Assembly: GCF_018141525.1 (NCBI RefSeq)
Contig: NZ_CP064655.1
Coordinates: 2,078,501 to 2,142,500 of the forward strand
Direction: 5' to 3'
DNA length: 64,000 bases
From: Miltoncostaea marina
GTDB taxonomy: Bacteria; Actinomycetota; Thermoleophilia; Miltoncostaeales; Miltoncostaeaceae
Positions 42,621-51,989 of this stretch are shown piece after piece (position 1 is the first letter of the stretch; every line of letters begins with the position of its first letter). Position numbers and translations under genes: made by a program. A model generated the notes under the pieces. The model was not told the origin of the DNA, searched no databases, and saw only the letters and a list, made by a program, of their open reading frames with translations.

Positions 42621-45600
42621 GACGTCCCCCCGACCACGTCGACTGCGACCTGGTGATCGACGCTGCGCATGGACTGGGGCGTCTCCCAGCCCGGACGCCT
42701 CTCCGCGAAGTTGATCAGGAGCGACGGGTGCTGCCGACTCGGGAAGAAGTAGAAGAGCGTCGTACCGTCGTCCCGACAGGCTTCGGCTCGCGCCTTCCAG
42801 TCGTGCAGGAGCGCGTCGATCTCCGCCGTGGTCGCCTCCGCTTCGCGCGGGTCCGATTCAGCGATCCGGTCCTTTAGCGTCTGCACTGCCCGGACCACGT
42901 CGGGGTCGGCCGGATCCATCCTCATCGCGTCCGCGTTTGATGGGAGACCAGCCCCGTGGCGGACGAGGACCACCAGCGCGGCGTGCAGGGCGCGGGCGCG
43001 CGCGGGGAGGGAGAACGGCGTGACGCTCGTGGGCTCGACCTGCTTGTAGAGGGCCTCATGGAACTGTCGGAACCCCTCGTAGTGTGAGCGGTCCCTCGGC
43101 TTCGTGGCGGAGTACATCGTCACGACGGTCCCCGGCACGGCGGACCGCCCGACGCGGCTCGTGGCCTGGATGTACTCCGCGGTCGTCTTCGGTTGACCGT
43201 TGACCAGCATGAGCGCGAGCCGTGAGACGTCCACGCCGACACTCAGCATGCTCGTCGTGACGAGGACTGAGACCGCGTTCCGGTCGTCCGCTCGGAGGAA
43301 GAGGCGCTCGAGCAGGGAGGGCAGTCGTTCGCCGCCGACGTTGCCCGTGAGCTCGATCACCGCCTCATCGCCGAGGGTTCTACTCCGCGACTGGTCTCTC
43401 GCCCGGTCCTTCAGCATCTGGGGGATGTCGTCGCGGTATTGCGTCAGAGCCCTCCCGAGCTCCTTGAGCGTGTTGTGGTAGGCGACGAGCGTCCAGAGGC
43501 CGTCCCGCTCCGCCTCGGTGAGCGTGAGTTCCTGGGGGGCGAGAAGGAGCGCCGTCGAGGTCTGCACGTTCGTCGTGGCCGCGGTGTGGCTCTGTGACAT
43601 CACGCCCACATAGAGCCGGCCCGGCGCGGTCTGATCCGGCCTGGCGAAGTAGGAGTGCTCCGAGTCGAGGCCGCTCGGGGGGAAGAGCTTCACCGGACTC
43701 CCGAACAGCCTGCGTACTTGTTCGTCGGCCCGGCGGATGGTCGCCGTCGAGGCGATCACCTTGGGTCTGTGCCCGCGGAGGTTCACCAGCGCCTCGATGG
43801 CCCGTTCGTAGAGCCCGACCATCGTGCCGAGCGGCCCGGAGAGGAGGTGCAGTTCGTCCTGGATGATCAACGAGGGAGGCGCGTGGTGGTCCGACCCGAA
43901 GAACGCCCCCGCCTCCTCGTGCCACGCGAGCTGCGCGAACTTGTCGACGGTGCCCACGAGGAGTGTCGGAGGGCGGGCGTAGACCTCGTCATCGACGACG
44001 GCGATGGGGAGCTCGGCGTGGAACGCACAGCGCTCGTTCGGGCAGTTGAAGCGGAAGAAGTCCGAGCCGGCCTGCAGGCCGTAGTCGCTCCGGTTGTCCG
44101 ACTGGCCGTCGGGGACGATCTCGGTCCCGCACCAAGGGCACCGCTCCACCTGGAACACGTTGACCGGCTCCCGTGCTTCGAGGATGTCCTCGACCGCCTG
44201 CAAGGCGGCTGCGAAGGTGTTCGGGGTGACCTCCTTGCCCACCCACAGGCCTATTCGGATCGGCTCTCGGCCCATCCTCTCCTCGTGCGCGCCGCGCAGG
44301 CTCTCGAGCGCGCAGACGAGCGCCGCCGCGCGTTGGAACTGCTGGGCGGTGAGGAGGCGGAGCGTGTAACGGGTGATGACCGCCGTGCCGCCACCGCGCG
44401 GCCCGGACCGCAACCGCCTGAGAAGGATCTCCGTCGCGGCGACCGCCAGATAGGCCTCCGTCTTACCCCCGCCCGTCGGGAACCAGAGGAGGTCGACGAC
44501 CTCACGGTCCTCGTCCGACGGATCCACCAACCCCGGTAGGACGAGGAGCTGGAAGGCGAGCTGGAACGGGAACCAGCCGTAGTCTCGGCCGACCCACGCG
44601 ACATCCCGCGCGCCCGGTGCGTCCGCCCGGCGCTTCCGGGATCCACCCAGGTCGCTCTCGGAATGCCGCATCTGCATCGCCATGGCTCTGTTCGCGAGCC
44701 GGAAGGCGAGCAGCACGTCGTCGTCGTCGAGCGCGGCGATGCCCCGCCTCATGCGTGTCGCCGCATCCCGGAGCCTCGTCAGGATCCTGTCCCGCGCGGG
44801 ATGGAGTCGAGTCGGTAGGTCCCCATGCTGCCCTGGCAGACCCCCGATCCATTCCTCGTAGCCTTCGACGAACTCCTCGAGGCCGGCGCGGAGCTCGTCT
44901 CGGTCGGCGTCGGCGAGGTGGTCGAGCGAGAGGACCTCCGGAGTCTTCTCCCACCGGGGGGTGATCGCGGCCAACTCGAAGGACGGCACCGTCTCGGTGC
45001 GCACCCGATCCGGCTCGGGGGTCGGTTCCGACCACTCGGCGGACGTGCCGTGCCCGATCGCGAACTGCCGGGCGCGCCGGTAGACGAGCGCCAACTCCTC
45101 GTCCTCGTCGTCCGCGACGAGCTTGTCGATCGAGGGGTAGTCGACGAAGCGTCCGCCGGGCGCCGTGCACTCGAAGCCGACCTGGTAGAGGCATGCCTCG
45201 GGATCGGGCCGCGAGCCGGGCTCGTCCGTCGGCGCCTGTGCCGAGTTCACGAGGGTGACCGTGACGAGCCAGCCGCCGGGCAGTGGCCGCCACAGACACC
45301 GCACCAGCCCCCGGTCGTCGAGGACGGGGACGTCGGTGTGGTGGCGCACGTCCTCGGTGGCGACGACCAGGTGGGTCTCAGGGCGGTCGCGGGATGCGAG
45401 CGCACGGCGTCGGAACCGTGTACCGGCGCCGTCGTAGACGGCGGCCCAGAGGGCGACGGCCACGCGCGGTTCCCCTTCGAGTCGGAAGCTGAGCCCGATG
45501 GAGCTCGGCAGCCACTCGTTGGCGAGGGTGACGGGGTCGTCCGCGCGGTCCTCTCCTACTGAGCCGCCCGAGGCGTCTTGGACCTCGTCCGCCAGTAGGG

Positions 45601-45754
45601 CGTCGGCGTCGGCTCCCTTCGGGTACAGCGTCCCGGACAGGTACCGGCGGTAGGGCAGCTGCCGGATCTCCTCGTCCTCTCCGTCGTGCGGGCCGACCAC
45701 GTACGCGCGGAGGTGGTCCAGCAAGTCGTTCCTGAAGGCGCCGCGCGGCGTCAT
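42617..45754 (-). CDS. drmA: DISARM helicase DrmA
   Basis: 1045 residues from ATG 45754 (MTPRGAFRNDLLDHLRAYVV). Superfamily 2 helicase: Walker A WFPTGGGKTEAYLAVAA (about residue 423), zinc finger ERCPWCGTEIV...CPNERCAF, motif II LIIQDELHLLSG (about 631), STATIRRADEQ, and C-terminal motifs VGVDVSRLALMLV and QATSRVGRS (about 865). Length, motif order and direct linkage to a DUF1998 gene identify DrmA. It is preceded, with overlap, by a NERD helicase gene, which is not part of the described class 1 or 2 DISARM sets. Confidence 0.88.
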   Translation of the reverse strand: MTPRGAFRNDLLDHLRAYVVGPHDGEDEEIRQLPYRRYLSGTLYPKGADADALLADEVQDASGGSVGEDRADDPVTLANEWLPSSIGLSFRLEGEPRVAVALWAAVYDGAGTRFRRRALASRDRPETHLVVATEDVRHHTDVPVLDDRGLVRCLWRPLPGGWLVTVTLVNSAQAPTDEPGSRPDPEACLYQVGFECTAPGGRFVDYPSIDKLVADDEDEELALVYRRARQFAIGHGTSAEWSEPTPEPDRVRTETVPSFELAAITPRWEKTPEVLSLDHLADADRDELRAGLEEFVEGYEEWIGGLPGQHGDLPTRLHPARDRILTRLRDAATRMRRGIAALDDDDVLLAFRLANRAMAMQMRHSESDLGGSRKRRADAPGARDVAWVGRDYGWFPFQLAFQLLVLPGLVDPSDEDREVVDLLWFPTGGGKTEAYLAVAATEILLRRLRSGPRGGGTAVITRYTLRLLTAQQFQRAAALVCALESLRGAHEERMGREPIRIGLWVGKEVTPNTFAAALQAVEDILEAREPVNVFQVERCPWCGTEIVPDGQSDNRSDYGLQAGSDFFRFNCPNERCAFHAELPIAVVDDEVYARPPTLLVGTVDKFAQLAWHEEAGAFFGSDHHAPPSLIIQDELHLLSGPLGTMVGLYERAIEALVNLRGHRPKVIASTATIRRADEQVRRLFGSPVKLFPPSGLDSEHSYFARPDQTAPGRLYVGVMSQSHTAATTNVQTSTALLLAPQELTLTEAERDGLWTLVAYHNTLKELGRALTQYRDDIPQMLKDRARDQSRSRTLGDEAVIELTGNVGGERLPSLLERLFLRADDRNAVSVLVTTSMLSVGVDVSRLALMLVNGQPKTTAEYIQATSRVGRSAVPGTVVTMYSATKPRDRSHYEGFRQFHEALYKQVEPTSVTPFSLPARARALHAALVVLVRHGAGLPSNADAMRMDPADPDVVRAVQTLKDRIAESDPREAEATTAEIDALLHDWKARAEACRDDGTTLFYFFPSRQHPSLLINFAERRPGWETPQSMRSVDHQVAVDVVGGTS

Positions 45755-47364
45755 GAACTGGTGCCTCCGAGGACCGCTCCGGCCATCTCGGCGAGCCGAC
45801 TCCTCGAGGCGGCGTCCAAGAGCAGCGAGAGCCCGACTCGGGGCCGGCTCATGCCGATGTACAACTGGTTCACGCCCCTCTCGCCCTCGGAGAGGAGGTG
45901 GAGGTCCGTCAGGATGACGAAACGGTTCTCCAGACCCTTGAAGTCTTCGATCGAGGCCCATGTCAGGGCGTCACCCGGCCACGCGGAACACACCGCCTCG
46001 TCGATGACTCGGATGCGACCGCGACGCCACCGCTCCGCGCGGCTCACGCACGACTCGGCGGGGGTCCCAGGCGAGAGGATGGTGATCTCACCCGGGGAGA
46101 CGTTCTCGTCGATCAGCTCGCGCAGGCGGGTCTCCAAAGCCTCTTCCGCCGGCGATTCGCCCACGTCGACGAAGTCGACCTTCGGCCCCTCCCCGGCGAT
46201 GGCGGTCCCGAGGTCGCCGCCCGTGTACACCCGCACCTGCTCGACGATCTGCGGGGTGTTCCGGCAGTTCCGATCCAGGCGTACTTCATGGGCGCCGAAG
46301 GACTTCAACATCGCGAAGGCGTCTGCGTCGAAGACACCAACGACGGAGTGCTGTCGGTTGGGGTCCAGGAAGGCCCGCCACACGCCGCGCTCCAGCCCAC
46401 CCTCGATCAGCTCGTCGAGTCGCTCGAGTTCCGGGAGGTTCATGAGGTCCTGAGCCTCGTCGACGATGAGCACGTCGTACGGGTCGTCGCCGACCGAATC
46501 GACCGTCATGACGTCCACCCCTGATGGGATGAGACGCGGCCGGAGGAAAGCCGCGAGGCGGTCGCGTGGGCAGAGGTAGAGGACCCTTGCGCCCTTCGCC
46601 GCATGTCGCCGCGCAGCCTCGGCCGCGAGGAACGTCTTTCCGGTGCCGGCACCGCCGACGAATGCCAGGCGGTCCCAGTCCTCGACGTAGTCGAGCGCCC
46701 GGAACTGTTCCTCCGTGAGCTCCTCCATGGCGAGGTCGAGCGCATCGGTGCGGGCGCGGAGTGAGGGCACCTTGTCGAAGTCCGGTCGGAGGAGGCGGCC
46801 GACGTCGACGTACCGTTGCTTCGAGACCCCCGAGCGCCCCGGGGACTTGGCGGTCCAGTAGGCCATCAGTCGCTGGAGGGGCCCTTCGAGCGAGCGGACG
46901 CCACTGAGGTCGTCGGCGTCCATGACGAGTTCGTCGTCCCAGCCGACCGACCGCTCGTCGAACTCCCAGTCCGGGAAGACGACCCCGAATCCGACGACCA
47001 TCGCGCGACGGACGTCGGTGCCGAGCTCGTCGTTCAGACGTCCCTCGAGGGAGAACATCCCAGAACGAGCCTGTTCGAACGGCCCCTCGCTCCTACGGTG
47101 CTCCTCGCCGTATCGGTCAGTGAAGACCCAGATCCCGTCCCGGCAGCTGATCGCACCACCTTTGACCTCCAGCACGAGCAAATGGGTGCGGGTGGTTATG
47201 ACGAAGTCGAGCTCGGCGACCCGCTTGTACTCGTGCTGGGAGAGGTTGGTCGAGTGGTAGCCGATCGCGGAAGCCCCGAGATCCGTGTTCTCGAGCAGCC
47301 TGAACACCCTGTGCTCCGCGCCCCGTCGCGGGCCACGGGTCGGTACGGCGGGGATCATCTTCAT
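45751..47364 (-). CDS. NERD nuclease-domain / UvrD-like helicase
   Basis: 537 residues. An N-terminal NERD domain (EHRVFRLLENTDLGASAIGY ... ELDFVITTRTHLLVLEVKGG) has the PD-(D/E)XK-like E-V-K core. After a linker comes an SF1 helicase: Walker A FVGGAGTGKTFLAAEAARRH (about residue 236), motif II VLIVDEAQDLMN, LDPNRQHS, DRNCRNTPQIVEQV, SIEDFKGLENRFVILTDL and LYIGMSRPRVGLSLL. First gene of the overlapping five-gene DISARM-like operon. A possible nuclease-helicase effector, function inferred. Confidence 0.88.
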   Translation of the reverse strand: MKMIPAVPTRGPRRGAEHRVFRLLENTDLGASAIGYHSTNLSQHEYKRVAELDFVITTRTHLLVLEVKGGAISCRDGIWVFTDRYGEEHRRSEGPFEQARSGMFSLEGRLNDELGTDVRRAMVVGFGVVFPDWEFDERSVGWDDELVMDADDLSGVRSLEGPLQRLMAYWTAKSPGRSGVSKQRYVDVGRLLRPDFDKVPSLRARTDALDLAMEELTEEQFRALDYVEDWDRLAFVGGAGTGKTFLAAEAARRHAAKGARVLYLCPRDRLAAFLRPRLIPSGVDVMTVDSVGDDPYDVLIVDEAQDLMNLPELERLDELIEGGLERGVWRAFLDPNRQHSVVGVFDADAFAMLKSFGAHEVRLDRNCRNTPQIVEQVRVYTGGDLGTAIAGEGPKVDFVDVGESPAEEALETRLRELIDENVSPGEITILSPGTPAESCVSRAERWRRGRIRVIDEAVCSAWPGDALTWASIEDFKGLENRFVILTDLHLLSEGERGVNQLYIGMSRPRVGLSLLLDAASRSRLAEMAGAVLGGTSS

Positions 47365-47470
47365 CGACGGCGCCCGCCGACAGGTCGGATGCGGCCCACA
47401 CCGTCACGATGGACGGCCGGATCGCGTCGTCTGCCCACGGTTTGCCCAATGAAGCTGGCGCAGTCGTCCT

Positions 47471-47917
47471 TCATCGTCGCGTCCCACCGCGTCGGCGAAG
47501 GTCGCTCAGGAAACACAGTTGCTCCCGTCCGTCCGAGAAGCGCACTCTGGCCGTACGGGCGAGCACCTCCACGACGGTCCCGGGGCGCGAGCCGTCCACG
47601 ACGACGCCGTCACCGGGGGCGAGGACCCTCTCGACAGGTGCTCGGACCGGCGAGGGCGAGGGCTGCCGTTGTCGACTGAGAGCCCCGAAATGCCTCAGGA
47701 GGTGGTCGGGGAAGCACGCTTGGCACAGGCTGCGTTCGCGATCGACGGCCGCCCTCTCGACGGGGACCTCTTCGATCGGGCTGTAACGCCGGGTGGTGCC
47801 CTGGACCGACGCCCGCAAGCCGTCCCAGAGCGCCGGGCACTGGCGATCGGCGTGGAACAGCCGACCGCCGGGTGAGATGAAGACGACGTCGGGGACGCGA
47901 CCTGACGGCCTCATCAC
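47471..47917 (-). CDS. Small protein with Cys cluster and SH3/KOW-like end
   Basis: 148 residues. The N-terminal half has GRLFHADRQCPALW and RSLCQACFPDHLL, a zinc-site-like arrangement often seen for short Ada-like or DNA-binding clusters. The C-terminal part (VLAPGDGVVVDGSRPGTVVEVLARTARVRFSDGREQ) resembles a small SH3/Tudor-like barrel. It lies 106 bases upstream of the NERD helicase on the same strand and may be the operon's first gene or its regulator. No exact family recognised. Confidence 0.65.
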   Translation of the reverse strand: MMRPSGRVPDVVFISPGGRLFHADRQCPALWDGLRASVQGTTRRYSPIEEVPVERAAVDRERSLCQACFPDHLLRHFGALSRQRQPSPSPVRAPVERVLAPGDGVVVDGSRPGTVVEVLARTARVRFSDGREQLCFLSDLRRRGGTRR

Positions 47918-48263
47918 ACCACGGCCTTCAGACGCTGCACTTCGCAGGGGGCTCTCTCCGCGGCAGGAGCGCCCGCACTCAGGTGGGTGGCCACGGGCTC
48001 ACGTCCGCTCGCCGGCCGGCTTGGGCCGACACGCGGCTGGGCTTTGCGGGACCTCGAGGAGGCGTGCGTCGGTATCCGTCGATATCTCCCGGCGGGAAGC
48101 CACAGCGGGACACGTTTTCAGATTACTTGCAGCGAAGGCAATCGGAATGCGGTCCGGCTCGTCGGGGACCGCCCGGGAGGGGGTCGCTCAGCGCCGTCGC
48201 CCGATCGAGGAACGGACGGGCGCCCTCGCCGGACTCCGCCACGCGTACCGTTCGGTCGAGGGG

Positions 48264-48761
48264 GTGTTCTTGGCCGAGGGTGATGCGAACGATTCCACGG
48301 CGTCCTGGGCGTCGTCTTCCGGGGTTCGCCGGTCCATGCAAGCGAACCGGGGCCGGGATACGGCTCCTGAGCTCCGGCTGCGCTCGGCGGTCCATGCTCT
48401 CGGCCTGCGATACCGCGTGGATACGCGGCCTCTGGCGAGCCTGAGGCGCACGGCCGACCTGGTTTTCCGCGGGCCACGGATCGCGGTCTTCGTCGACGGG
48501 TGCTTCTGGCACGGCTGCCCTGAGCACTACTCGGCGCCCGCGACGAACGAGTCGTTCTGGGCCGAGAAGGTCGCCGCCAATGTCGCGAGGGACCGGGACA
48601 CGGACCGAGCCTTGCGGGAAGCGGGATGGACGGTCCTCCGCTTCTGGGAGCACGACGACCCAGGGAAGGCGGCCGCCGCCGTCCAGGCCGCCGTTGCGAG
48701 GGCGGCGCCGTCCGGCGTCGTGAGCCGACGATCGGAGCGGCCCGGGGATCCCTCCCGGTGA
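48264..48761 (+). CDS. vsr: Very short patch repair endonuclease (Vsr)
   Basis: 165 residues from GTG 48264. ASWASSSGVRRSMQANRGRD, TAPELRLRSAVHALGLRYRV, the catalytic ADLVFRGPRIAVFVDGCFWHGCPEH and WEHDD are diagnostic for Vsr. The enzyme nicks next to T in T:G mismatches that arise from deamination of 5-methylcytosine. This fits the cytosine-C5 methyltransferase encoded downstream on the opposite strand. The start is uncertain (ATG 48336 would remove the conserved first helix). Confidence 0.9.
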   Translation: MFLAEGDANDSTASWASSSGVRRSMQANRGRDTAPELRLRSAVHALGLRYRVDTRPLASLRRTADLVFRGPRIAVFVDGCFWHGCPEHYSAPATNESFWAEKVAANVARDRDTDRALREAGWTVLRFWEHDDPGKAAAAVQAAVARAAPSGVVSRRSERPGDPSR

Positions 48762-48984
48762 GGCCAGGTGGAGGACGGGAACACAGCTCGAAGCCTCACG
48801 GACCAGAGCCGGATCGAACGGTTCCGGCCTCCGAACCACACGATCTCCTGGCGCAGGTGGTCGTGCGGCGTTCCGGCACACGGGTCGCGGCAGTCGCAGT
48901 GTCGGCGCGCTCCTGGACGAGCGGGAATCGGCGGACCGTCGGACATGCGGGGATGCCGGCGGGTCGGCCGCGATGCCGAGAGCC

Positions 48985-49761
48985 TCAACTGACGGCGAGC
49001 GTCCGGGCCAACCCGTCGTAGTCGAGTAGGCGGCCCTGTCCGACCAACTCGTCGAGAATCTCCTGCTGGGCGGCTGTCCCCGAGGCCTGCACCGCCTCCC
49101 TCAGCTCGTCGAAGGCGGGGTGGTACACGGCATCGACGTCGCCGGTACCCCGTGCGATCGAGGCGATCCGACTCGGCAGCGGTTCAGCCGTCACAGCGAC
49201 GACGTGCGGAAGACGCCCTCGACGCTGTCGGGTGAGGACGGCGCTTTCCTGCCGGATGTTCTGCACCCGGTCGGAACGGATGGTCAATTTGCAGGAGACC
49301 GTGGCGTGCAGCAGTGGCAGGCTCTCGGTCGCTGCGCCGGCGCCCTCGGCACCGCCGCCGAGGACCAACCCGACGGTGACGTCCGGAGCCACCTCGTACT
49401 CCCGGCCGATTGCCATTCCGAGCACGCCCGTCTCGTCTTGCTCGATCAACCGCTGCAGCGTGGCGAGGTGTCCGTACTGCGCGAAGCGCGACAGCTTCAG
49501 GCCGGGTCGGTCCACGAGCCACCGGCGCTCGGGAGCCAGCTCGGCGAGCCTCCCTCGGAGGTCGTCGGCTACGAGGCGCTCCATCAGGGAGCCTCCGGTC
49601 TGGCCCTCGACCGCGACCCGGTTCTCGCTCAACCCAAGGGCTTCCAGCATGTGCCGCGCGATGGCCATGCTCGCGGCGCTGTCCTTGTCCGCGACGTTGG
49701 GGTTGCCGGTCTGGCCCCGGAGGCCGATGAGCTCGCCGAGGAAACCCGCGGCCGGACTCAT
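48985..49761 (-). CDS. NgoMIV-type type II restriction endonuclease
   Basis: 258 residues from ATG 49761, overlapping the methyltransferase stop (ATGA). The active-site set of NgoMIV is conserved: APDVTVG (D127), HATVSCKLTIRSD (S156-C157-K158) and E172. The RSDR at 162-165 is the motif that reads the CCGG core in NgoMIV, Cfr10I and Bse634I. Further matches are RFAQYGHLATLQRLI, QNIRQESAVLTRQRRGRLPH and VTAEPLPSRIASIARGTGDV. The predicted target is GCCGGC or a related CCGG-centred site; the outer bases are inferred from similarity to NgoMIV. Confidence 0.9.
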   Translation of the reverse strand: MSPAAGFLGELIGLRGQTGNPNVADKDSAASMAIARHMLEALGLSENRVAVEGQTGGSLMERLVADDLRGRLAELAPERRWLVDRPGLKLSRFAQYGHLATLQRLIEQDETGVLGMAIGREYEVAPDVTVGLVLGGGAEGAGAATESLPLLHATVSCKLTIRSDRVQNIRQESAVLTRQRRGRLPHVVAVTAEPLPSRIASIARGTGDVDAVYHPAFDELREAVQASGTAAQQEILDELVGQGRLLDYDGLARTLAVS

Positions 49762-50819
49762 GCGGCGAGGCTCGCCTCGATGTCCGAACTGACCACCTGG
49801 GCCACGACTTCGGCGATCCGGCGCGCCAAGAGGGGTGGAACAGCGTTGCCGATCTGTCGGGCGACGCTGATCTTCGAGCCGACGAACGCGAACGAGTCCG
49901 GGAACGTCTGGAGGCGCGCGGCCTCCCGGTGGGTGATCGGACGGTCCGCTTGGGGGTGCAGGTACCGCCCCTTCTCGGGCTTGAAGAACTCCGTGCGGAT
50001 GGTGAAGGCGGGGCGGTCCCACCAGAGTCGGCCGAACACGTCTGTCGTCCCGCTCTTCTTCCGTCGCCAGCAGTCCGGGAGCAGATCCGGCCGATTGCGC
50101 GCCAGGTCGAAGCGGTTCCCGCCTTCCGGCACCGCCCGGTACCGCTCGATCGAGAAGGGCTTCGGGTTGCGGCCCCAGTGGAGATCCTCGTTCGTCGGGG
50201 TGAGCGGGAGGTCGCCGATCGCCTCGCGAACCGTTGCGTAGGTCGCGGGGTTGTGTGTCGGCGCCGGCGGCCACAGCGGACGAGGGTCCCGGACCCGCGA
50301 GACGATCATGACGCCCCGCCTTCGGAGCTGCGGAACACCGTAGTCGGCCGCGTTGAGCACGCCGAATGCCGGGGGGTGGTACGCGGCGAACGCCGGGTCC
50401 TCCTCCAGGGTCCGGAGCAGCACCTGGAACTCGGCGCTCTTGAGGAACTCGGGCACGTTCTCGACCACGAACGCCTCCGGCTCGACGTCGCGGACGGCCC
50501 GGAGGTAGTGCTCCCACAGCGCGTTCAGGCGCGCCCGCGAGACCGCGTCCCGGTCGCGTCCGAGGGGCGAGAAACCCTGGCACGGGGGTCCGCCGACGAT
50601 CACCCGGGCCTCCGGGAACTCCGTCAGGTCCTCGATCGGGCCAGCGTAGACCTCGCAGCCGAAATTGGTGGCGTACGTCTCGGCTGCGGACTCGTCGTGC
50701 TCAACGGCGAGCACCGGCAAGAAGGCCTGATCCGCCTGTTCGAAACCGAGACTGAGCCCCCCCGCGCCGGCGAACAGATCAAGCGTGGGGATGCTCGAGA
50801 CCGACACGGGACTCCTCAA
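49758..50819 (-). CDS. DNA (cytosine-5-)-methyltransferase
   Basis: 353 residues with the motifs of C5 methylases in order: I LDLFAGAGGLSLGFEQAD, IV GGPPCQGFSPLG with the catalytic Cys, VI FVVENVPEFL, VIII QLRRRGVMIVSR, and X QIGNAVPPLLARRIAE. The target-recognition region lies between VIII and IX. It is translationally coupled to the NgoMIV-type nuclease and is therefore its protective methylase. It may in addition supply the 5mC mark that class 2 DISARM systems use for self-recognition. Confidence 0.93.
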   Translation of the reverse strand: MRSPVSVSSIPTLDLFAGAGGLSLGFEQADQAFLPVLAVEHDESAAETYATNFGCEVYAGPIEDLTEFPEARVIVGGPPCQGFSPLGRDRDAVSRARLNALWEHYLRAVRDVEPEAFVVENVPEFLKSAEFQVLLRTLEEDPAFAAYHPPAFGVLNAADYGVPQLRRRGVMIVSRVRDPRPLWPPAPTHNPATYATVREAIGDLPLTPTNEDLHWGRNPKPFSIERYRAVPEGGNRFDLARNRPDLLPDCWRRKKSGTTDVFGRLWWDRPAFTIRTEFFKPEKGRYLHPQADRPITHREAARLQTFPDSFAFVGSKISVARQIGNAVPPLLARRIAEVVAQVVSSDIEASLAA

Positions 50820-51243
50820 AGGCGGCGGGACAGGGAAGGCCTACCGTACCGACCGCCCAGGACGTAGACCGCTTCGCCAAGACGCCAGGACCACCGCCAG
50901 CAAGCGCGAATCGTCAGGCGCGTCGCTGGACCGGGGATCCCAGGTGCTACTCCACGAGGCCGCGCTGGAGCTCGCCGACATCGCGAAGGAGCTCCAACCG
51001 GACGACGCCTCCCGCGGGGACATCGACCGGTTGGTCGCCAAGCTGCGTCGCGTCGAGGCGCGGGCGTTCGGCCCCCGTCCCCGCGCGAAGAAGGGCCAGG
51101 GTGCCAAGTGGCAGATCCTGGCCTACCTCCGCGAGCATGTCGGCACTACCGTCGCTTTTGTCGTCGCGATCGCGTTCGAGCTCGGCCTCACCGCGCCCGA
51201 AGTCGCCGTGCTCACCCGGCACGCAACGCGAAGGGCACGCTAA
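50785..51243 (+). pseudogene. Possible truncated helix-rich protein behind the R-M genes
   Basis: Divergent from the methyltransferase. From about 50944 the frame VLLHEAALELADIAKELQPD, IDRLVAKLRRVEARAFG and GAKWQILAYLREHVG is protein-like. The last segment resembles the winged-helix start of HNH/restriction-associated proteins. After it the sequence (TTVAFVVAIAFEL...) loses that character and stops. I read it as the N-terminal part of a larger gene that has lost its end. The start is unclear. Confidence 0.4.
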
Positions 51244-51331
51244 CCGTCTAAGCCGGGCTCACCGGCGACGGCCGCGAGACGCAGTCGCGAAGCTCGCAGA
51301 AGGGCTTCGGTGCCTAAGCTCCTGGCGGGTT

Positions 51332-51973
51332 TCAGGCCACCTCGTCGAGGATCTGCCTTTGGGACTCAAGGTAGCGACGTATGTCGATAATCACGCCGTC
51401 GACGGAGTCGCTGTCTGCATCATCAAGACCGCTCGGCTCGACAGAGTTCGCGTCGGCCAGCTTGTTCGTGTAGTCAGCGATGAGGCGCACGAGCTTGTCG
51501 GGCTCCTCCACCGACAGCTCGAGCGAGATCGCGCCGCTGTCTGCCTTCTCCTTGAGAGAATCCAAGTCTGAGATGAGGCGGGTGATGAGGCCGGCGGCGA
51601 GGCTTCCGGAGCCGATTGCCTCTAAGTAGGCGGCCAGTGACGCGTTGTAGTTAGAAACGCACTCCGGGGTCTCGAGCTCCGCAGCCGGCTGCTTCTCCTT
51701 ACTCCTGGCCCACACAGCGACTCCGCCCCCGACGGCTGCTGCGGCGACGACTCCGAGGCCAATGATCACAAACGTCGGGTTCTTCACGCTCTTGCCCACC
51801 GCCGCGGCCATCGGGTTCTTGCCATCGCTAAGCGTGCGGGAAACTGCTTTGATGTGCGCCGTGATGTGTTCGCTGTTGCGCACCGCCGTGGTGCCTAGCG
51901 TCGAGAGCTCGCCGGTCGCCAAACCCTTGGCGATGTCGGGCGGCACGTAATAAGTGATCTGAACGAGAGGCAC
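51332..51973 (-). CDS. Hypothetical single-pass membrane protein
   Basis: 213 residues from GTG 51973 with a good ribosome-binding site (GGGAG, four bases upstream). N-terminal VPLVQITYYVPPDIAKGLATG, one membrane helix (PTFVIIGLGVVAAAAVGGGVAVW), then a soluble acidic, helical domain with one Cys. No family recognised. A small ORF with similar codon use ends 16 bases upstream and may be its partner. Lower GC at third positions than the host genes marks it as acquired. Confidence 0.65.
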   Translation of the reverse strand: MPLVQITYYVPPDIAKGLATGELSTLGTTAVRNSEHITAHIKAVSRTLSDGKNPMAAAVGKSVKNPTFVIIGLGVVAAAAVGGGVAVWARSKEKQPAAELETPECVSNYNASLAAYLEAIGSGSLAAGLITRLISDLDSLKEKADSGAISLELSVEEPDKLVRLIADYTNKLADANSVEPSGLDDADSDSVDGVIIDIRRYLESQRQILDEVA

Positions 51974-51989
51974 GTTTCTCCCGAGCGAG

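Noticed and set aside
37979-47364. Naming the operon class 1 or class 2 DISARM
   Set aside because: DrmC with PLD motifs, DrmE, the SNF2 helicase DrmD and the adenine methylase are not visible; only the DrmA/DrmB core is supported.
47918-48263. A gene in the gap before vsr
   Set aside because: Frames here are interrupted or low-complexity; the in-frame extension of vsr upstream of 48264 has no conserved Vsr sequence.
48762-48984. Short frames between vsr and the restriction gene (for example 48769-48990 plus and 48527-48988 minus)
   Set aside because: They show no ribosome-binding site, no recognisable domain, and partly overlap vsr antisense.
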